A stretch of 64,000 nt of DNA from Cervus elaphus. Taxonomy: Eukaryota; Chordata; Mammalia; Artiodactyla; Cervidae. Location: positions 139,634,155-139,698,154 of the forward strand of contig NC_057848.1 in assembly GCF_910594005.1 (NCBI RefSeq). Direction: 5' to 3'. Position numbers and translations under genes: made by a program. The notes under the pieces are model-generated. The model had not been told where the DNA came from and made no database searches. It saw nothing but the letters and a program-made list of their open reading frames with translations. The stretch's first letter is position 1; every line of letters starts with the position of its first letter. Shown piece after piece: positions 47,100 through 57,817 of this stretch.

Positions 47100-47890
47100 T
47101 TTAACTGACTGAATTAATTGCACCGCAATCAGAAAACTACAATAAGTTCTATCTCTTGAAATTTTTTGAGACTTGCTATATGGAGACATGTATGACAAAT
47201 TTTTGTTAATACTGCATATGTGCTTATAAAGCATGATTTCAGAAATTGTTGGGTACAGTATTCCATACAGATCTATTAGATTATATTTCTTTTTACCATT
47301 ATTTATATCTTCTGTATCCTTAGTAATTTTCAATTTGCTGGTTGTAAATATGTGCTATTGAGACGGTTTTGTTAATACATTCCAACCTCACTGTATATGT
47401 ATCTATGTATCCTGATGGTTTTGTTAAACTTTTCTTTATAAAAAAAGAAAAAAATTAAATTAACTATTAATAAATTAGAATTGTATCTTCCTCATCAATT
47501 TAACCTTTAAAAATTGTAAAATAGTCCTGTTTCTTTTCAGTAATCATTTTTCCTTAAAGACTACTTTGTCTTCCATACAAACTTCACAAACTCTTTTTGA
47601 TCCACATTTGCAGAAAATTTTTTAACCTATACATTTACTTTCAACTTTTCTGTATCCATATATTTCAGAGGTGTCTCTTGTAAACAGTGTATTGTTGTTC
47701 AGTCAGTCAGTTGTGTCTGACTCTTATGATCTCACGGACTGCATCATGCCAGGCTTCCCTGTCCTTCACTATCTCCTGGAGTTTGCTCAAACTCGTCCAT
47801 TGAGTTGACAATGCCATCCAGCCATCTCATCCTCTGTTGACCCCTAGGTTGTGTTTTTTAAATCCTATCTGACAATCTTCATTTTGGTTT
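47100..47890 (-). repeat. L1 coding region, antisense, split by a BovB end
   Basis: The right part is diagnostic: gaggtgtctcttgtaaacagtgtat, and beyond the BovB piece gttgtgttttttaaatcctatctgacaatctt, which together match antisense L1 ORF2. The left part (47100-47640) is weaker but compatible (aaagactactttgtcttccatacaaac, gatccacatttgcagaaaa). Confidence 0.6.
47699..47843 (-). mobile_element. BovB 3' end fragment, antisense
   Basis: Reads agtcagtcagttgtgtctgactc ... gactgcatcatgccaggcttccctgtccttcactatctcctggagtttgctcaaactcg ... gccatccagccatctcatcctctgttg, the last roughly 145 bases of BovB on the minus strand. It lies inside the antisense L1. No clear target-site duplication. Confidence 0.9.
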
Positions 47891-47902
47891 TTCATTTCTT
47901 TT

Positions 47903-48019
47903 TTAAAATATTTATTTATTTTTTAATTGAAGGATAACTGCTTTACAGAAATTTTTTTTTTTGTTTCCTGTCAAACATCAACATGAATCAGCCATAGGTG
48001 TACACATACCCATTCCCTC
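47903..48019 (-). mobile_element. Ruminant L1 3' end insertion
   Basis: Reads on the plus strand ttaattgaaggataactgctttacagaaa ... gtcaaacatcaacatgaatcagccataggtgtacacatac, the antisense end of a ruminant L1. An 11-base target-site duplication, tcatttctttt, lies at 47892-47902 and 48020-48030. Strongly 5'-truncated. Confidence 0.88.
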
Positions 48020-48311
48020 TCATTTCTTTTCATTTAATCTCTTCATTTCAATTTCTACAGTTTGCATGCAGCATGTAGACTACGTTCCTATCCAATAGTA
48101 TTCCCTCAGTTCTCTGAAGTCTCCTTCTCAAGCATGGAATTAGAAAGCCAGGCATACAGTATTGTTGTAGGTGGATGAAGTGTTCATTATCCAAAATATA
48201 GGTGAGGCTCCCTTACTTCTTGTTGCTGTCTTCTCCATCTAAGGATTCTTTTTTTTTTCTTCCAGTTTTACTGAGATCTTCAAATGAAAGCTTAAATTCA
48301 TATTTAAAATA

Positions 48312-48620
48312 AAAGTTATAGCTCAGTTTGTAAAGAAACCGCCTGCAATTCAGGAGACCCTGGTTCGATTCCTGGGTCAGGAAGATCCCCTGGAGAAGGG
48401 ATAGTCTACCCACTCCAGTATTCTTGGGCTTCCCTTGTGGCTCAGCTGGTAAAGAACCTGCCTGCAACGTGGGAGACCTGGGTTTGACCCCTGGGTTGGG
48501 AAGATCCCCTGAAGAAGGGAAAGGCCACCCACTCCAGTATTTTGGCCTGGAGAATTCCATGGATACAGTCCATGGGGTCGCAAAGAGTTGGATACGACTG
48601 AGCGACTTTCACTTTCACTA
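48312..48620 (+). mobile_element. Bov-tA SINE with two tRNA-like heads, second copy
   Basis: A 5'-truncated first head (from ttatagctcagtttgtaaagaaaccgcc) plus linker, ending ccactccagtattcttg, is followed immediately by a second complete head and body ending gatacgactgagcgactttcac. The order and joint match 26801-27112, so this is a shared composite subfamily, not a chance tandem. Confidence 0.92.
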
Positions 48621-48861
48621 GAAGAGGACACGTTCAGGCACTTCATTCACTCCTGTAATGTTCATTGTGACTCTAGTTTTCTGGAGATAATAACTATGCT
48701 CAACAGTAAGTTTATTTTAGTGTGACTTTCAAGCCAGGTAGAATGTAAACATCACTTATGAGAATTGTGCCTGTGTGGTGATCTGCATCATCCATTACCA
48801 CATTACATTAATATCCATACACACACATAATTTTAAGAAGTTTATTTGCTATTTTACCAGC

Positions 48862-49020
48862 CCAATGCAGGAGACTGGGGTATGATCCCTGGGTTGGGAA
48901 GATCCCCTGGAGAAGGGAAAGGCTACCCACTCCAGTATTCTGGCCTGGAGAATTCCATGGACTCTATAGTCCATGGGGTCGCAAAGAGTCAGACATGACT
49001 GAGCAATTTTCACTTCACTT
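48862..49020 (+). mobile_element. Bov-tA SINE, 5'-truncated
   Basis: Starts within the head (ccaatgcaggagactgggg) and continues through gaagatcccctggagaagg to the end gactgagcaattttcacttcactt. Confidence 0.93.
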
Positions 49021-50589
49021 AAGTAGTTTTTTGAATCTGTCTGCTTAAGAGTACAATATGAATGATATTCATAATGAAGATGATGAGGTAAAGAAAGATT
49101 TCATAAGCATTCTGAAGTTTCCAAATAGTATCCCAATTTTTTTCCTCCAAACTCTACCACTATCAGGCTGATCTCACATAGGCAGCACTCTCATGAATTC
49201 ATTCATTTACTTATTATTTCAGGGCATATTATGTGCCATGCTCTGAACCAAAAGAAGACTTTAAAATGGTTACAAAGAGACACTTTTCCTTGGGAAAAAA
49301 ACATACTTTACTTTGAAAAAAAATCATAACACATCTCAGATTAGTGTAATTCTTTCAACTCTTTAGTTTATAATCTCTTTGATTTACAATTTTCAATGTC
49401 TTTCAAATAACATTTCAGAATCTCCATGTTGTCCTTTTGCTTTTTTAAAGTCACTGTTAGAACCCATGATGTCTTTCCCCCTAATATTACATCAAAATTA
49501 CCCCATCTTCATTTTCCTGTTCAGAATATTGTTAAGAAGAATAGAAAATACACAGATGTTACAGAATGTTTATTATTAGTGAGGCATTAAATGAATTTGA
49601 TAAAATCTCAGTTATTTTCAATTTTTAAGATGCTCTTTCTTAGAAGTTCTGAACATTGAACTACAATTTCACAGCTTAGCAAGAACAGTGAATCTAACCC
49701 TTCAAGAGTATAATAAAACTAATGGAGTCTTATGGTAAATTTAGAGGAAACTATGTTTCTCCTTTGAGATGTGGCAAATAGTTACAGGCACAAACATCAC
49801 TGGATTTTTACTTTTATGAGCTTATTTGCCTTGACATCATAATATCCTGCTTTTTAATTCAAATATTACAAGCAAGCATATTATAAACAATGGATAACCT
49901 TCTTATCTATTCTTTGTCTCCTTAGATGATATAAATGTCAAAGTATGTTTTTAGTGAAAAGTAGTTCCTGTAAGTTTAAGTGATATTTTTTAAGCTTGAT
50001 TATGTAGAGACACATGGTTTACTTGAATCAACTCTTACTGTTTTGTGTTCCAAAAATATTTTAAGAAGAACCCATCTATTATTGTAGTATAATGAAAAAA
50101 GAAGAGGTGGATTTTTGCACAAACTGTATACTCAACCAGATGTACTTGTGACCTTTGAAATATGAAGTTAAATTCATATTTCTTTCATAACTCTGCAAGG
50201 GAATTTATAGACTTTAAATTATTAACATAAGGTCTCTCATTTTGTTATGAATGATGAAGAATCATAAGTAAAATGCTGATTACAATGGAAAAGAAGGTTT
50301 CAGTCAAATGGGTCTTACAGATCTACATCAAGATTTTAATGCATGTGTAATTTAATGACAGACATAATATTTTATACTGCTTATTTTTTAGAAAAAAAGT
50401 TCCCTTTTTATTAACTGTATAGTATCTCACAAAACAATGATTCATGAAATATGTAGAGCTTACAAGGACAAATTTCAAAATAAAAAGCCTTACATAGATA
50501 GCCTTATGTAGATACGTAGATATCCTAGTTAACCTGAGAGTTTTTATTAATATCTCTGAAAAATAAAGAATTAATATATCTTATAATAT
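49021..50589. other. Unassigned AT-rich stretch
   Basis: About 1.6 kb without a recognised gene or repeat, apart from a weak L2/MIR-like motif near 49195-49240. Confidence 0.4.
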
Positions 50590-50760
50590 TTGTGATCTTA
50601 TGCAAATGTTTTAATCTTACTATCTCAATTTACTATTTATTAAATGGGAATAATTATAGTACTTAACTCATACGAGGTTTTCTGATGACTAAATGAGATG
50701 ATGCAAGCCAAATACCTAGAACTGAGGCCAGCATATATTAAGGACTTAATAGTTGCTATT
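50590..50760 (-). repeat. MIR SINE, antisense
   Basis: Landmarks: cttactatctcaatttactatttattaaatgggaataattatagtacttaactcatacgagg, tgactaaatgagatgatgcaag and ctgaggccagcatatattaagg. Confidence 0.65.
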
Positions 50761-51109
50761 AATGACTATGTAGTATATTCAGCAACGATAAACTTGATAA
50801 ATTCACATTTAGTAAGGAATACAGTTAACATCTTAAGTTGGGTATATTGAAGAAAGGGGAAATTCCTCTTTCTTTTTGTGACTTGATTAATAGTTTAGTA
50901 AAGAGTATCACCTTTGGTGAAATGTCTCTGAAACCTATATGTCTTATTAGAAAGAATAAGAAAAGAATACTCAATAATACTTTAGAAGATGTCATTCTCT
51001 TTAATTTCCCAATTATTAGCACAGTTAAAAAACTACCTTCTGCAACCTCTAAACACCTGTCACAAATATGTTGTTTTTCAAAGTATGCCCCAATGATCAT
51101 TAGATTCTG
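50761..51109. other. Unassigned; overlapping frames on both strands
   Basis: Open frames of 90-91 codons overlap on opposite strands at 50825-51110. Neither has a recognisable domain, and mirrored frames of this size are expected by chance in low-complexity DNA. Confidence 0.35.
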
Positions 51110-51285
51110 AATCTCTTAACATCTAATTAAAGCTGTGTTCTAAAAATGGCAGCTTCCTGGACACCAGCCAGATTGAATGAATCAGAATCTCAGGAGGTGG
51201 GACTAACCAGGCTTTCTTTATAGCAAGCTCCATAGGTGATTTTTATACATAGTAAAGTTTAAGAAATCCTAATCTAGTTATGACA
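51110..51285 (+). mobile_element. MER5A-like hAT-Charlie remnant
   Basis: Motifs gattgaatgaatcagaatctcaggaggtgggac, aggctttctttatagcaagctccataggtgatttttatacatagtaaagtttaagaa match the right half of a MER5-type non-autonomous element. Confidence 0.7.
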
Positions 51286-51349
51286 TAAGAAACTGCTATC
51301 AATCATTCTGCTTTCTGGCTTTCACAAGAGTGAGGATTTTCCTCTTTTA

Positions 51350-52604
51350 TTAGGTTGGTGCAAAAGTGATTGCTGTTTTACACTGTTGAACTTTGCCATT
51401 TGATATTGGAATACATTCTTAAATAAATGGTATATATCAATTTAATGCACGTTTCTCATTTTTTTTTTTTGCTAATGACTTACTACTTGCTGTTTATTTT
51501 ATATTTATTTATTTTAGACTATAGAAATGATGTTAGACAAAAAGCAAATCAGAGTGACTTACCTATACAAGTTCAAAATGGGTCGTAAAGCAGCAGAGAC
51601 AACTTGCAACATCAACAACACATTTGGCCCAGGAACTGCTAATGAACGTACAGTGCAGTGGTGGTTTGAAAAGTTTTGCAAAGGCGATGAGAGCTTGAAC
51701 ATGAGGAACATAGTGGCTGGCCATTGGAAGGTGACAACGATCAATTGAGAGCAATCACTGAAGCTGATCTCTTACAACTGCATGAGAAGTTACAGAACTC
51801 AACGTTGATCATTCTATGGTTGTTTGGCATTTGAAGCAAATCAGAAAGGTGAAAAAGCTCAGTAAGTGGGTGCCTCATGAGCTGACCACAAATGAAAAAA
51901 CTCACTGAAGTGTTGTTTTCTCTTACTCTATGCCACAACAATGAACCATTTCTCAATTGGATTGTGACGTGTGATGAAAAGTGGATTTTACAGGACAATG
52001 GTGATGACCAGCTCAGTGGCTGGACTGAGAAGAAGCTCCAGAGCAGTTCCCAAAGCCAAACTTGCATCAAAAAAAGGCTATGGTCATTGTTTGGTGGTCT
52101 GCTGCCTGCCTGACCCACTGCAGCTTTCTGAATCCCAGTGAAACCACTACAACTGAGAAGGAGGCGCACCAAAGCAGTCTCAAATCAGTGAGACGCACCA
52201 AAACCTGCAATGCCAGCAGCTGGTCAACAGAATGGGCCCAATTCTTTTCCATGACAATGCTTAACTGCACGTCGCAAAACCAATGCTTCAAAAGTTGAAT
52301 GAATTGGGCTACAAAGTTTTGCCTCATTCACCATATTCACCTGAGCTCTTACCAACCAACTACCTCGACAACTCATTGCAGGCAAAAGTTTTCCACCAGC
52401 AGGAGGCAGAAAATGCTTTCTAAGAACTGGTTGAATTCTGAAGCACGCATTTTTATGCTACAGGAATAAACAAACTTAATTCTCATTGGCAAAAATGTGT
52501 TGACTATAATGGTTCCTATTTGATTAATAAAGATGTGTTTGAGCCTAGTTATAATGACTTAAAATTCATGGTCCAAAACTGCAATTATGTTTGTACCAAC
52601 CTAA
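51350..52604 (+). mobile_element. Hsmar1-like mariner DNA transposon, nearly full length
   Basis: Inverted terminal repeats ttaggttggtgcaaaagtga and (right end, reversed) ttaggttggtacaaacataa are bordered by TA target duplications at 51348-51349 and 52605-52606. The length is 1,255 bp; from memory Hsmar1 is close to 1.29 kb, so only small internal deletions are needed. Between the ends lies a frameshifted mariner transposase in the expected place. It resembles primate Hsmar1, the source of SETMAR, more than other mariner groups I know. Confidence 0.95.
51527..52510 (+). pseudogene. Mariner transposase, broken
   Basis: The product was a cut-and-paste transposase with an N-terminal helix-turn-helix DNA-binding domain and a DDD catalytic domain. 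The first frame (to 51748) preserves MGRKAAETTCNINNTFGPG and ANERTVQWWFEKFCKGDESL; a frameshift follows GDESL. The upstream Met appears replaced by ATA at 51521. Catalytic positions: Asp codon 51973-51975 in TCDEKW, Asp codon 52253-52255 in FHDNA, and at the third position Asn (AAC, 52358-52360) in PTNY, exactly 34 residues after the second. At least two frame changes and several stop codons (for example after HDNA and in ENAF) make it inactive. Confidence 0.93.
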
Positions 52605-52606
52605 TA

Positions 52607-52939
52607 CAAATAACTTTTGAGTTTCATCTTGGATCAGTCAAGGAAATGAACAGGATTACTGGCAGCAATTCTGAGGCTTCAAATGGAGGCCCAAACCTAT
52701 TATAGAGTAGAAAGACATACATCAGAAAGTTTTTTGTTTCTTTAGTTAATGCATTTGAATGTAATTTCTCTTTCTATAAAGTAAGATACACTCATGAATT
52801 TTATGTTTCCTTATCTGAGAAATCCCAGCTGTCTCTTATGACATCTACCAGAGAAATAAAGATTGATGGTTTTTTAATAGGGTTGATTGATATCTTTTGA
52901 GATAAAATGGTAACAGAACCCTTGTAATTTATTATACTG
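52607..52939. other. Unassigned stretch
   Basis: No recognised feature. Confidence 0.4.
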
Positions 52940-53550
52940 TATTAAAAATATTATTATGATAAGGACATGAGATCTACCTTCTTAACAATTTTTTAAACTT
53001 TTTTTAAAATTTATTTTTTTAATTGAAGGATAATTGCTTTACAGAATTTTGTTGTTTTATGTCAAACATCAAGAAACATGTTATTATTGTTGACTATAGC
53101 TGCATTATTGTATGCAAAATTTCCAGAGCTTATTCATACTGCTTAACTGAAATTTTATGCCCACTGGTTAATAACTTCCCATTCCCCGCTTCCTCCAGCC
53201 CCTGGTGACCACTATTTCACACTTCGACTCTATGAATCTATTTGAATACTTAATGTAAGTGGAACTGTGCAGTATCTGCCTTTCTGTGACTGTCTTATTT
53301 TACTTAACACAACATCCTCAAGGTTCATTCATGTCGATGCACATGGCATAATTTCATACTTTTTTAAGACAGGATAGTATTCTATTGTTGTATACAGCAC
53401 ATTTTCTGTATCCAATCATCCATCAATAGACATTTAGGTTGTTTCTACATCTTGACTACTGTGAACAGTGCTGCAATGATCCCAGGCATGCTTTTAATAT
53501 TATCCCTTCAAGATCTTGATTTCTATTCTTTTGGATAAATACCCAGATTA
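52940..53550 (-). repeat. L1M 3' region, antisense, with a small ruminant L1 insert
   Basis: Antisense L1M landmarks: gagatctaccttcttaacaattt, then after the insert ttattattgttgactatagctgcattattg, cctccagcccctggtgaccactatttc, taagtggaactgtgcagtatctgcc, caacatcctcaaggttcattcatg, acattttctgtatccaatcatccatcaatagacatttaggttg and ggataaatacccag. Confidence 0.85.
52999..53072 (-). mobile_element. Ruminant L1 3' end insert in L1M
   Basis: ttaattgaaggataattgctttacagaattttgttgttttatgtcaaacatca is the antisense ruminant L1 3' end. It sits between two parts of the older L1M. No clear target-site duplication. Confidence 0.75.
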
Positions 53551-54110
53551 ATCTTAAAGTGATTTTGATAAACTGACAATCTCTAAAGGGAACAGATTAT
53601 TTACTAATCTGTTCTACAGATTAGTATTGTATTTGTATTCTACAAATATTTACCACATTAAAATTATTCTTAATGTTTTACAGATTATTACCTCCAATAA
53701 TATAGATACTCTGGTATTACTTAGTGTCAACTTTATAAAATTATACAAAACACTGGTAGTCATTCCAATAATGAGTGCAAATGGTAAATTTGTAAGTGTG
53801 ATGAACTGGATATAGAGATATTGAAATAAGATTATCAAAGTTAAATTATTTTAACTAACATTGATCTGATTGGTTTCTTTTACACACTATGAATATGCAA
53901 TATAAAATTCATGACTTTGTGGTGAAGAATTTATTTCATGATGTCTTAAATGATGACAGTTACATATTATATTGAGTATAGTATATTCCACTGCTAGCTT
54001 AAAGTGATGAACAAGTTCAATTGTGAGTATCATTAACAATAAATAATAGTCAGAGACATGCAAGGGGATTCCTTTTAAATTGGGATATTAGTGTCTAATA
54101 AGGCAATAAA
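53551..54110. other. Unassigned AT-rich stretch
   Basis: No recognised feature. Short frames on both strands at 53627-53838 mirror each other. Confidence 0.4.
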
Positions 54111-54121
54111 TAAATGATCAG

Positions 54122-54233
54122 TTGTTGTTGCTAAGCCGCTTCAGTCGTGTCCAACTCTATGCGACCCCATAGACGGCAGCCCACCAGGCTCCGCCATCCC
54201 TGGGATTCTCCAGGCAAGAGTACTGGAGTGGGC
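54122..54233 (-). mobile_element. Bov-A monomer, antisense
   Basis: A single Bov-A unit (gccgcttcagtcgtgtccaactctatgcgacc ... gattctccaggcaagagtactggagtggg) with a GTT-type tail. An exact 11-base target-site duplication, taaatgatcag, lies at 54111-54121 and 54234-54244. It may be a truncated BOV-A2. Confidence 0.95.
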
Positions 54234-54244
54234 TAAATGATCAG

Positions 54245-55884
54245 TATCCAGAGAATAATCTCAAACAGGTCTGGGGAAAGTACAGGACTTCAGGTGCTGG
54301 CATTCACTAAGTCACGGAAATTCTAATGAAATACTGCCATGACGAGGGGATATTGTGTCATTTCGTAATATGACTTAGAGGAAGTTTCTTTGTATACTTA
54401 GTCTTCTCCTGTTCTATTCCAGTTGTAATCTGTTGTCACTTCTTATTCAAAATGTCTCACCGTGGCAATGGGGATGGTGGTGTTGTGACTATGAGTCAGA
54501 GGCAGGTATGATTTACTCCAGTGCCAAGGACGTAGCTTCTTGGCTATCCTCCCTCTCTCCTCACTGCAGCCATAAGTTGAATCTGGAATCATTCCTCTTC
54601 TCCATGAGTAGGGTTTTTACACCTATTCGATTACTGCACATGTCATGACTGTTTGCCAGTTCCTTAAGATCAGCAGTGCCCGTTGCCCCTCTCCTCACAG
54701 ACAGGCTATTGTTCTGCACAGGAGCTCCAGGAAAAGTGTGTTGGTAGAGTTTCTTGCCCCTCCCACGTGGCTGTTGCTTTCCTCCTGGGCCTGCCCTGCA
54801 ATGGATATCTCTCAGGGCTCTTTCCAATCTTTTCTGCAAGCACCTGGTGGGGTTTGCTGAGAAAGGACATGCAAGGAGACACTGACTCTTCCAATTTCTG
54901 ATGCTCTCAGGGGTTTCATGCTGTCTCACCAGGCCACACTTGGTCTTCACCAATGGTCCTTGTAGCTGAACTCTTCTTATAGGTACCTGGATCATGTCTA
55001 CTCTGGGTGAGGGCATGTGTTCACCTCCTATATCTCCCTAATGCCATGGCCTTTCCTTGGACTTGGGGCCAGTGACCTCAGCTTTCTGGTAGTTCAAGAA
55101 ATGTCATGTAACTTGGAAGTTGTTCTGGCTCTTTTATACTATAAGGGCAGAAGCAGTGATCTTTTCAATGGTTTAAAAGCCAACATGGATGGAAGCCAAA
55201 ACTATTGCTTATATATATAGTTTTAATTTTAACAAATGGAGTAAAAAAATCCACATTTCTAACAGCACTTTTGACAATAATGTCACTTTTTTTTTTTTTT
55301 TTACTTATAGTACTCTTTTTTCTGGGCTAAGAATTATAGAGCATATAGAAATATTTTATAACTATCAGATTATTTTCCTTACAGAGGGGAAAAAACACAT
55401 TTTTTTCCCTCTGTATCTCTTACAAGGTAAACTATAGTTGCCTTAGAGAAGAAGTTTTAAATGTATAATACCAAATCATCTGATCAAAGTTATGTAATAA
55501 AGCCTAGCTATTGTTCTGTTAGAATTTTAACAGTAATGTTGATTGTGTTTCCTGAAGATACTGGTTTCTTTTTCCCAAATTAAAAATGAAAAGCAGAAAA
55601 TCTCCATCTAAAACAAGAACATGAAAGTATAAATTTCCTGCATATCATTTTACACAAAAGTTGCAGGGCATGGTCCAGAAAGTTATAGGTGATGTAAACA
55701 TATTACCAGTATTTATTTGGCTTGGTAAGTATTATTAAATGTGAAGTCTTTATTGAGGCTATGCTGGAATATAGTAGCAAAAACAAACAGTAATGTCAGT
55801 GTTGTGAGATAGATTGTGTACTAGATATTGCATTATTTCATCAAAGAGTTGAAAGATATATTAGTAATGTTTATCTACAAATAT
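54245..55884. other. Unassigned stretch, part GC-richer with a long chance frame
   Basis: At 54480-55080 the composition is clearly richer in G and C than its surroundings. A 151-codon minus-strand frame (54561-55016) lies there; it has many Arg/Lys/Pro residues, no recognisable domain, signal or membrane segment, and competes with plus-strand frames in the same interval. An old LTR or L1 5' region is as likely as a gene. The remainder is AT-rich with nothing recognised. Confidence 0.3.
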
Positions 55885-55894
55885 CCTTAAGGAA

Positions 55895-56129
55895 CAGGGC
55901 TTCCCAGGAGGCTCAGTGGTAAAGAATCTGCCTGCCAATGCAGGAGATGCAAGAAACGTGGATTTGATCCCTGGGTCAGGGAAGATCCCCTGGAGTAGGA
56001 AATGACAACCGGCTCCAGTATTCTTGCCTGGAGAATTCGATGGACAGAGGAGCCTGGCGGGCTACAGTCCATAGGGTTGCAAAGAGCTGGACATGACTGA
56101 ATGACTGAGTGCGTGCACGCACGCGTGCA

Positions 56130-56130
<1 letters not shown>
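55895..56130 (+). mobile_element. Bov-tA SINE with microsatellite tail
   Basis: Head gggcttcccaggaggctcagtgg, a small internal insertion (gatgcaagaaacgtgg), then the body and end ggacatgactgaatgactgag, running into a GTGC/CACG-rich tail. A short degenerate duplication around ccttaag (about 55885-55892 and 56163-56169) probably marks the ends. Confidence 0.94.

Positions 56131-56162
<32 letters not shown>
56131..56162. repeat. (AC)16 microsatellite
   Basis: Sixteen uninterrupted AC units grown from the tail of the SINE just upstream. It is probably length-polymorphic. Confidence 0.97.
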
Positions 56163-56166
<4 letters not shown>

Positions 56167-56170
56167 AAGA

Positions 56171-57056
56171 AGTACTCTGATGTAACTGTATAGATATGTA
56201 TTATAGACATTCTATAGGGTCCAGTCCCCAGTATCTACTTAGTAGATCATTGGAGATTGGCTGCGTGCTTTTCTTTTTCAACTAGATCATTTGTTGACAT
56301 TTTACTTTTATTCAAAGATTTATTTCTCTGTATCTATCACCCACATTATCTGCATACAGAGGGTCTAAGGTCTTTTTTGCTTTTATTTCGTTTTGTTTTG
56401 TGAGCCACCTTTTCGCTTTGTGCATTCTTATCTTCCCCTGCCCACTGGGAGAGATTGATGGAAAAGGACTCCACTCTACTTCACAGGGGAAATACAATGA
56501 AATGTGAATCCACTGTGATTGAGTGCTGCTTCCATTATCAGGGCACTAATTTCTTAAGGACTTATAGGACAAGATCAGCATCTTGATACTAACGGTAACT
56601 TTCATCATACTAATTTTCAAGTTAATACTGTAAGCCAGTGAACCTAATTATAATTAGAAAAGCTTATACATATTCTTCAGCCATTCCACCCCTCTCATAT
56701 GACATCTAACTATATCTTTACTGTTTATTTCACATATTTATTCTAGGTCTAGAATGTTAGATATCAATCTGCAAATTTTAGGATAAATAAAATTTACTTT
56801 AGATATTATTACATTAAAAATGTGCAACAAATACACATAAATTTGAGCACACTTATCAAGTTTACAGTTTAGGTGGATATATGTGTTATTTATGCCATGA
56901 AACATAGTACTGATATAATAAATTTAAAATCTCTTATTTGTATTTGATTCCTTTTTTCACACAGAATGAATTTATATTTTCTGTGTACTCAGCTTAATAA
57001 AAGTATAATATATGACATATCTGTGAGGAACCTAAATATTCCTATCTATTTGGACT
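56171..57056. other. Unassigned AT-rich stretch
   Basis: No recognised gene or repeat. Confidence 0.4.
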
Positions 57057-57265
57057 CACTTTCCTGGTGGCTCAGATGGTAAAAAATCTGCCTGCAATAC
57101 AGGAGACATGGGTTTGATCCCTGGGTCAGGAAGATCCCCTGAAGGAGGAAATGGCAACCCACTCCAGTATCCTTGCCTGGAGATTCCCATGGACAGAGGA
57201 GCCTGGTGGGCAACAGTTCATAGGGTCACAAAGAGTTGGACATGATCGAGCAACTTCACTTTACT
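57057..57265 (+). mobile_element. Bov-tA SINE
   Basis: Head actttcctggtggctcagatgg, linker, body and end gacatgatcgagcaacttcactttac. Complete. Confidence 0.94.
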
Positions 57266-57616
57266 ATATGTATATATATATTCATACTTTTATAAGTTAT
57301 TTATTTATGTATAAATGTGACAGGTAATGACAAGATAATACATACCAAGGAAGCTTTACATTTCATGACATAGCTTATTTTCTGATATCTCAAGTTTGAT
57401 TATATAAACTACGAGTCAAAGTAACTGGAAATACTTCTCTCTGGGAAGGAGGTGGAGAATATTATAGAACTCATACAGACTGATAATTTTTTTTGAACAA
57501 TTTTATCCCAGAACTGACAGATTGTGTAGTGTTTTTAAAAGGAGTTCAGATAATGGTAAGGAATATGTTTAGGGTAAGAGAATCACAATCATGAATCTTT
57601 TTTAAACCATTAAGTA
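57266..57616. other. Unassigned stretch
   Basis: No recognised feature apart from a short TA run at about 57266-57280. Confidence 0.4.
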
Positions 57617-57817
57617 AGTGTTAGTCACTCAGTCATGCCTGACTCTGCGACCCCATGGACTGCAGCCCACCAGGTTCCTCTGTCCATGAAATTTTCCAGG
57701 GAAGGATACTGGAGTGGGTTGTCATTTCCTTCTCCAGGGGACCTTCCCAACTCAGGGATCGAACCTGGGTCTCCTACACTGTAGGCAGATTCTTTACCAG
57801 CTGAGCTACAAGGGAAT
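57617..57817 (-). mobile_element. Bov-tA SINE, antisense
   Basis: The antisense body starts gttagtcactcagtcatgcctgac, and the head gggatcgaacctgggtctcctacactgtaggcagattctttaccagctgagc is well preserved. Complete. Confidence 0.95.

Noticed and set aside
47100..47640. Separate novel repeat
   Set aside because: It is weakly but consistently compatible with antisense L1, continuous with the clear L1 match on its right.
50825..51110. Pair of 90-codon genes on opposite strands
   Set aside because: They are complementary shadows of each other with no recognisable domain or supporting signals.
51350..52604. SETMAR orthologue
   Set aside because: There is no SET-domain exon upstream, the transposase is frameshifted, and intact terminal repeats with TA duplications show a free-standing transposon.
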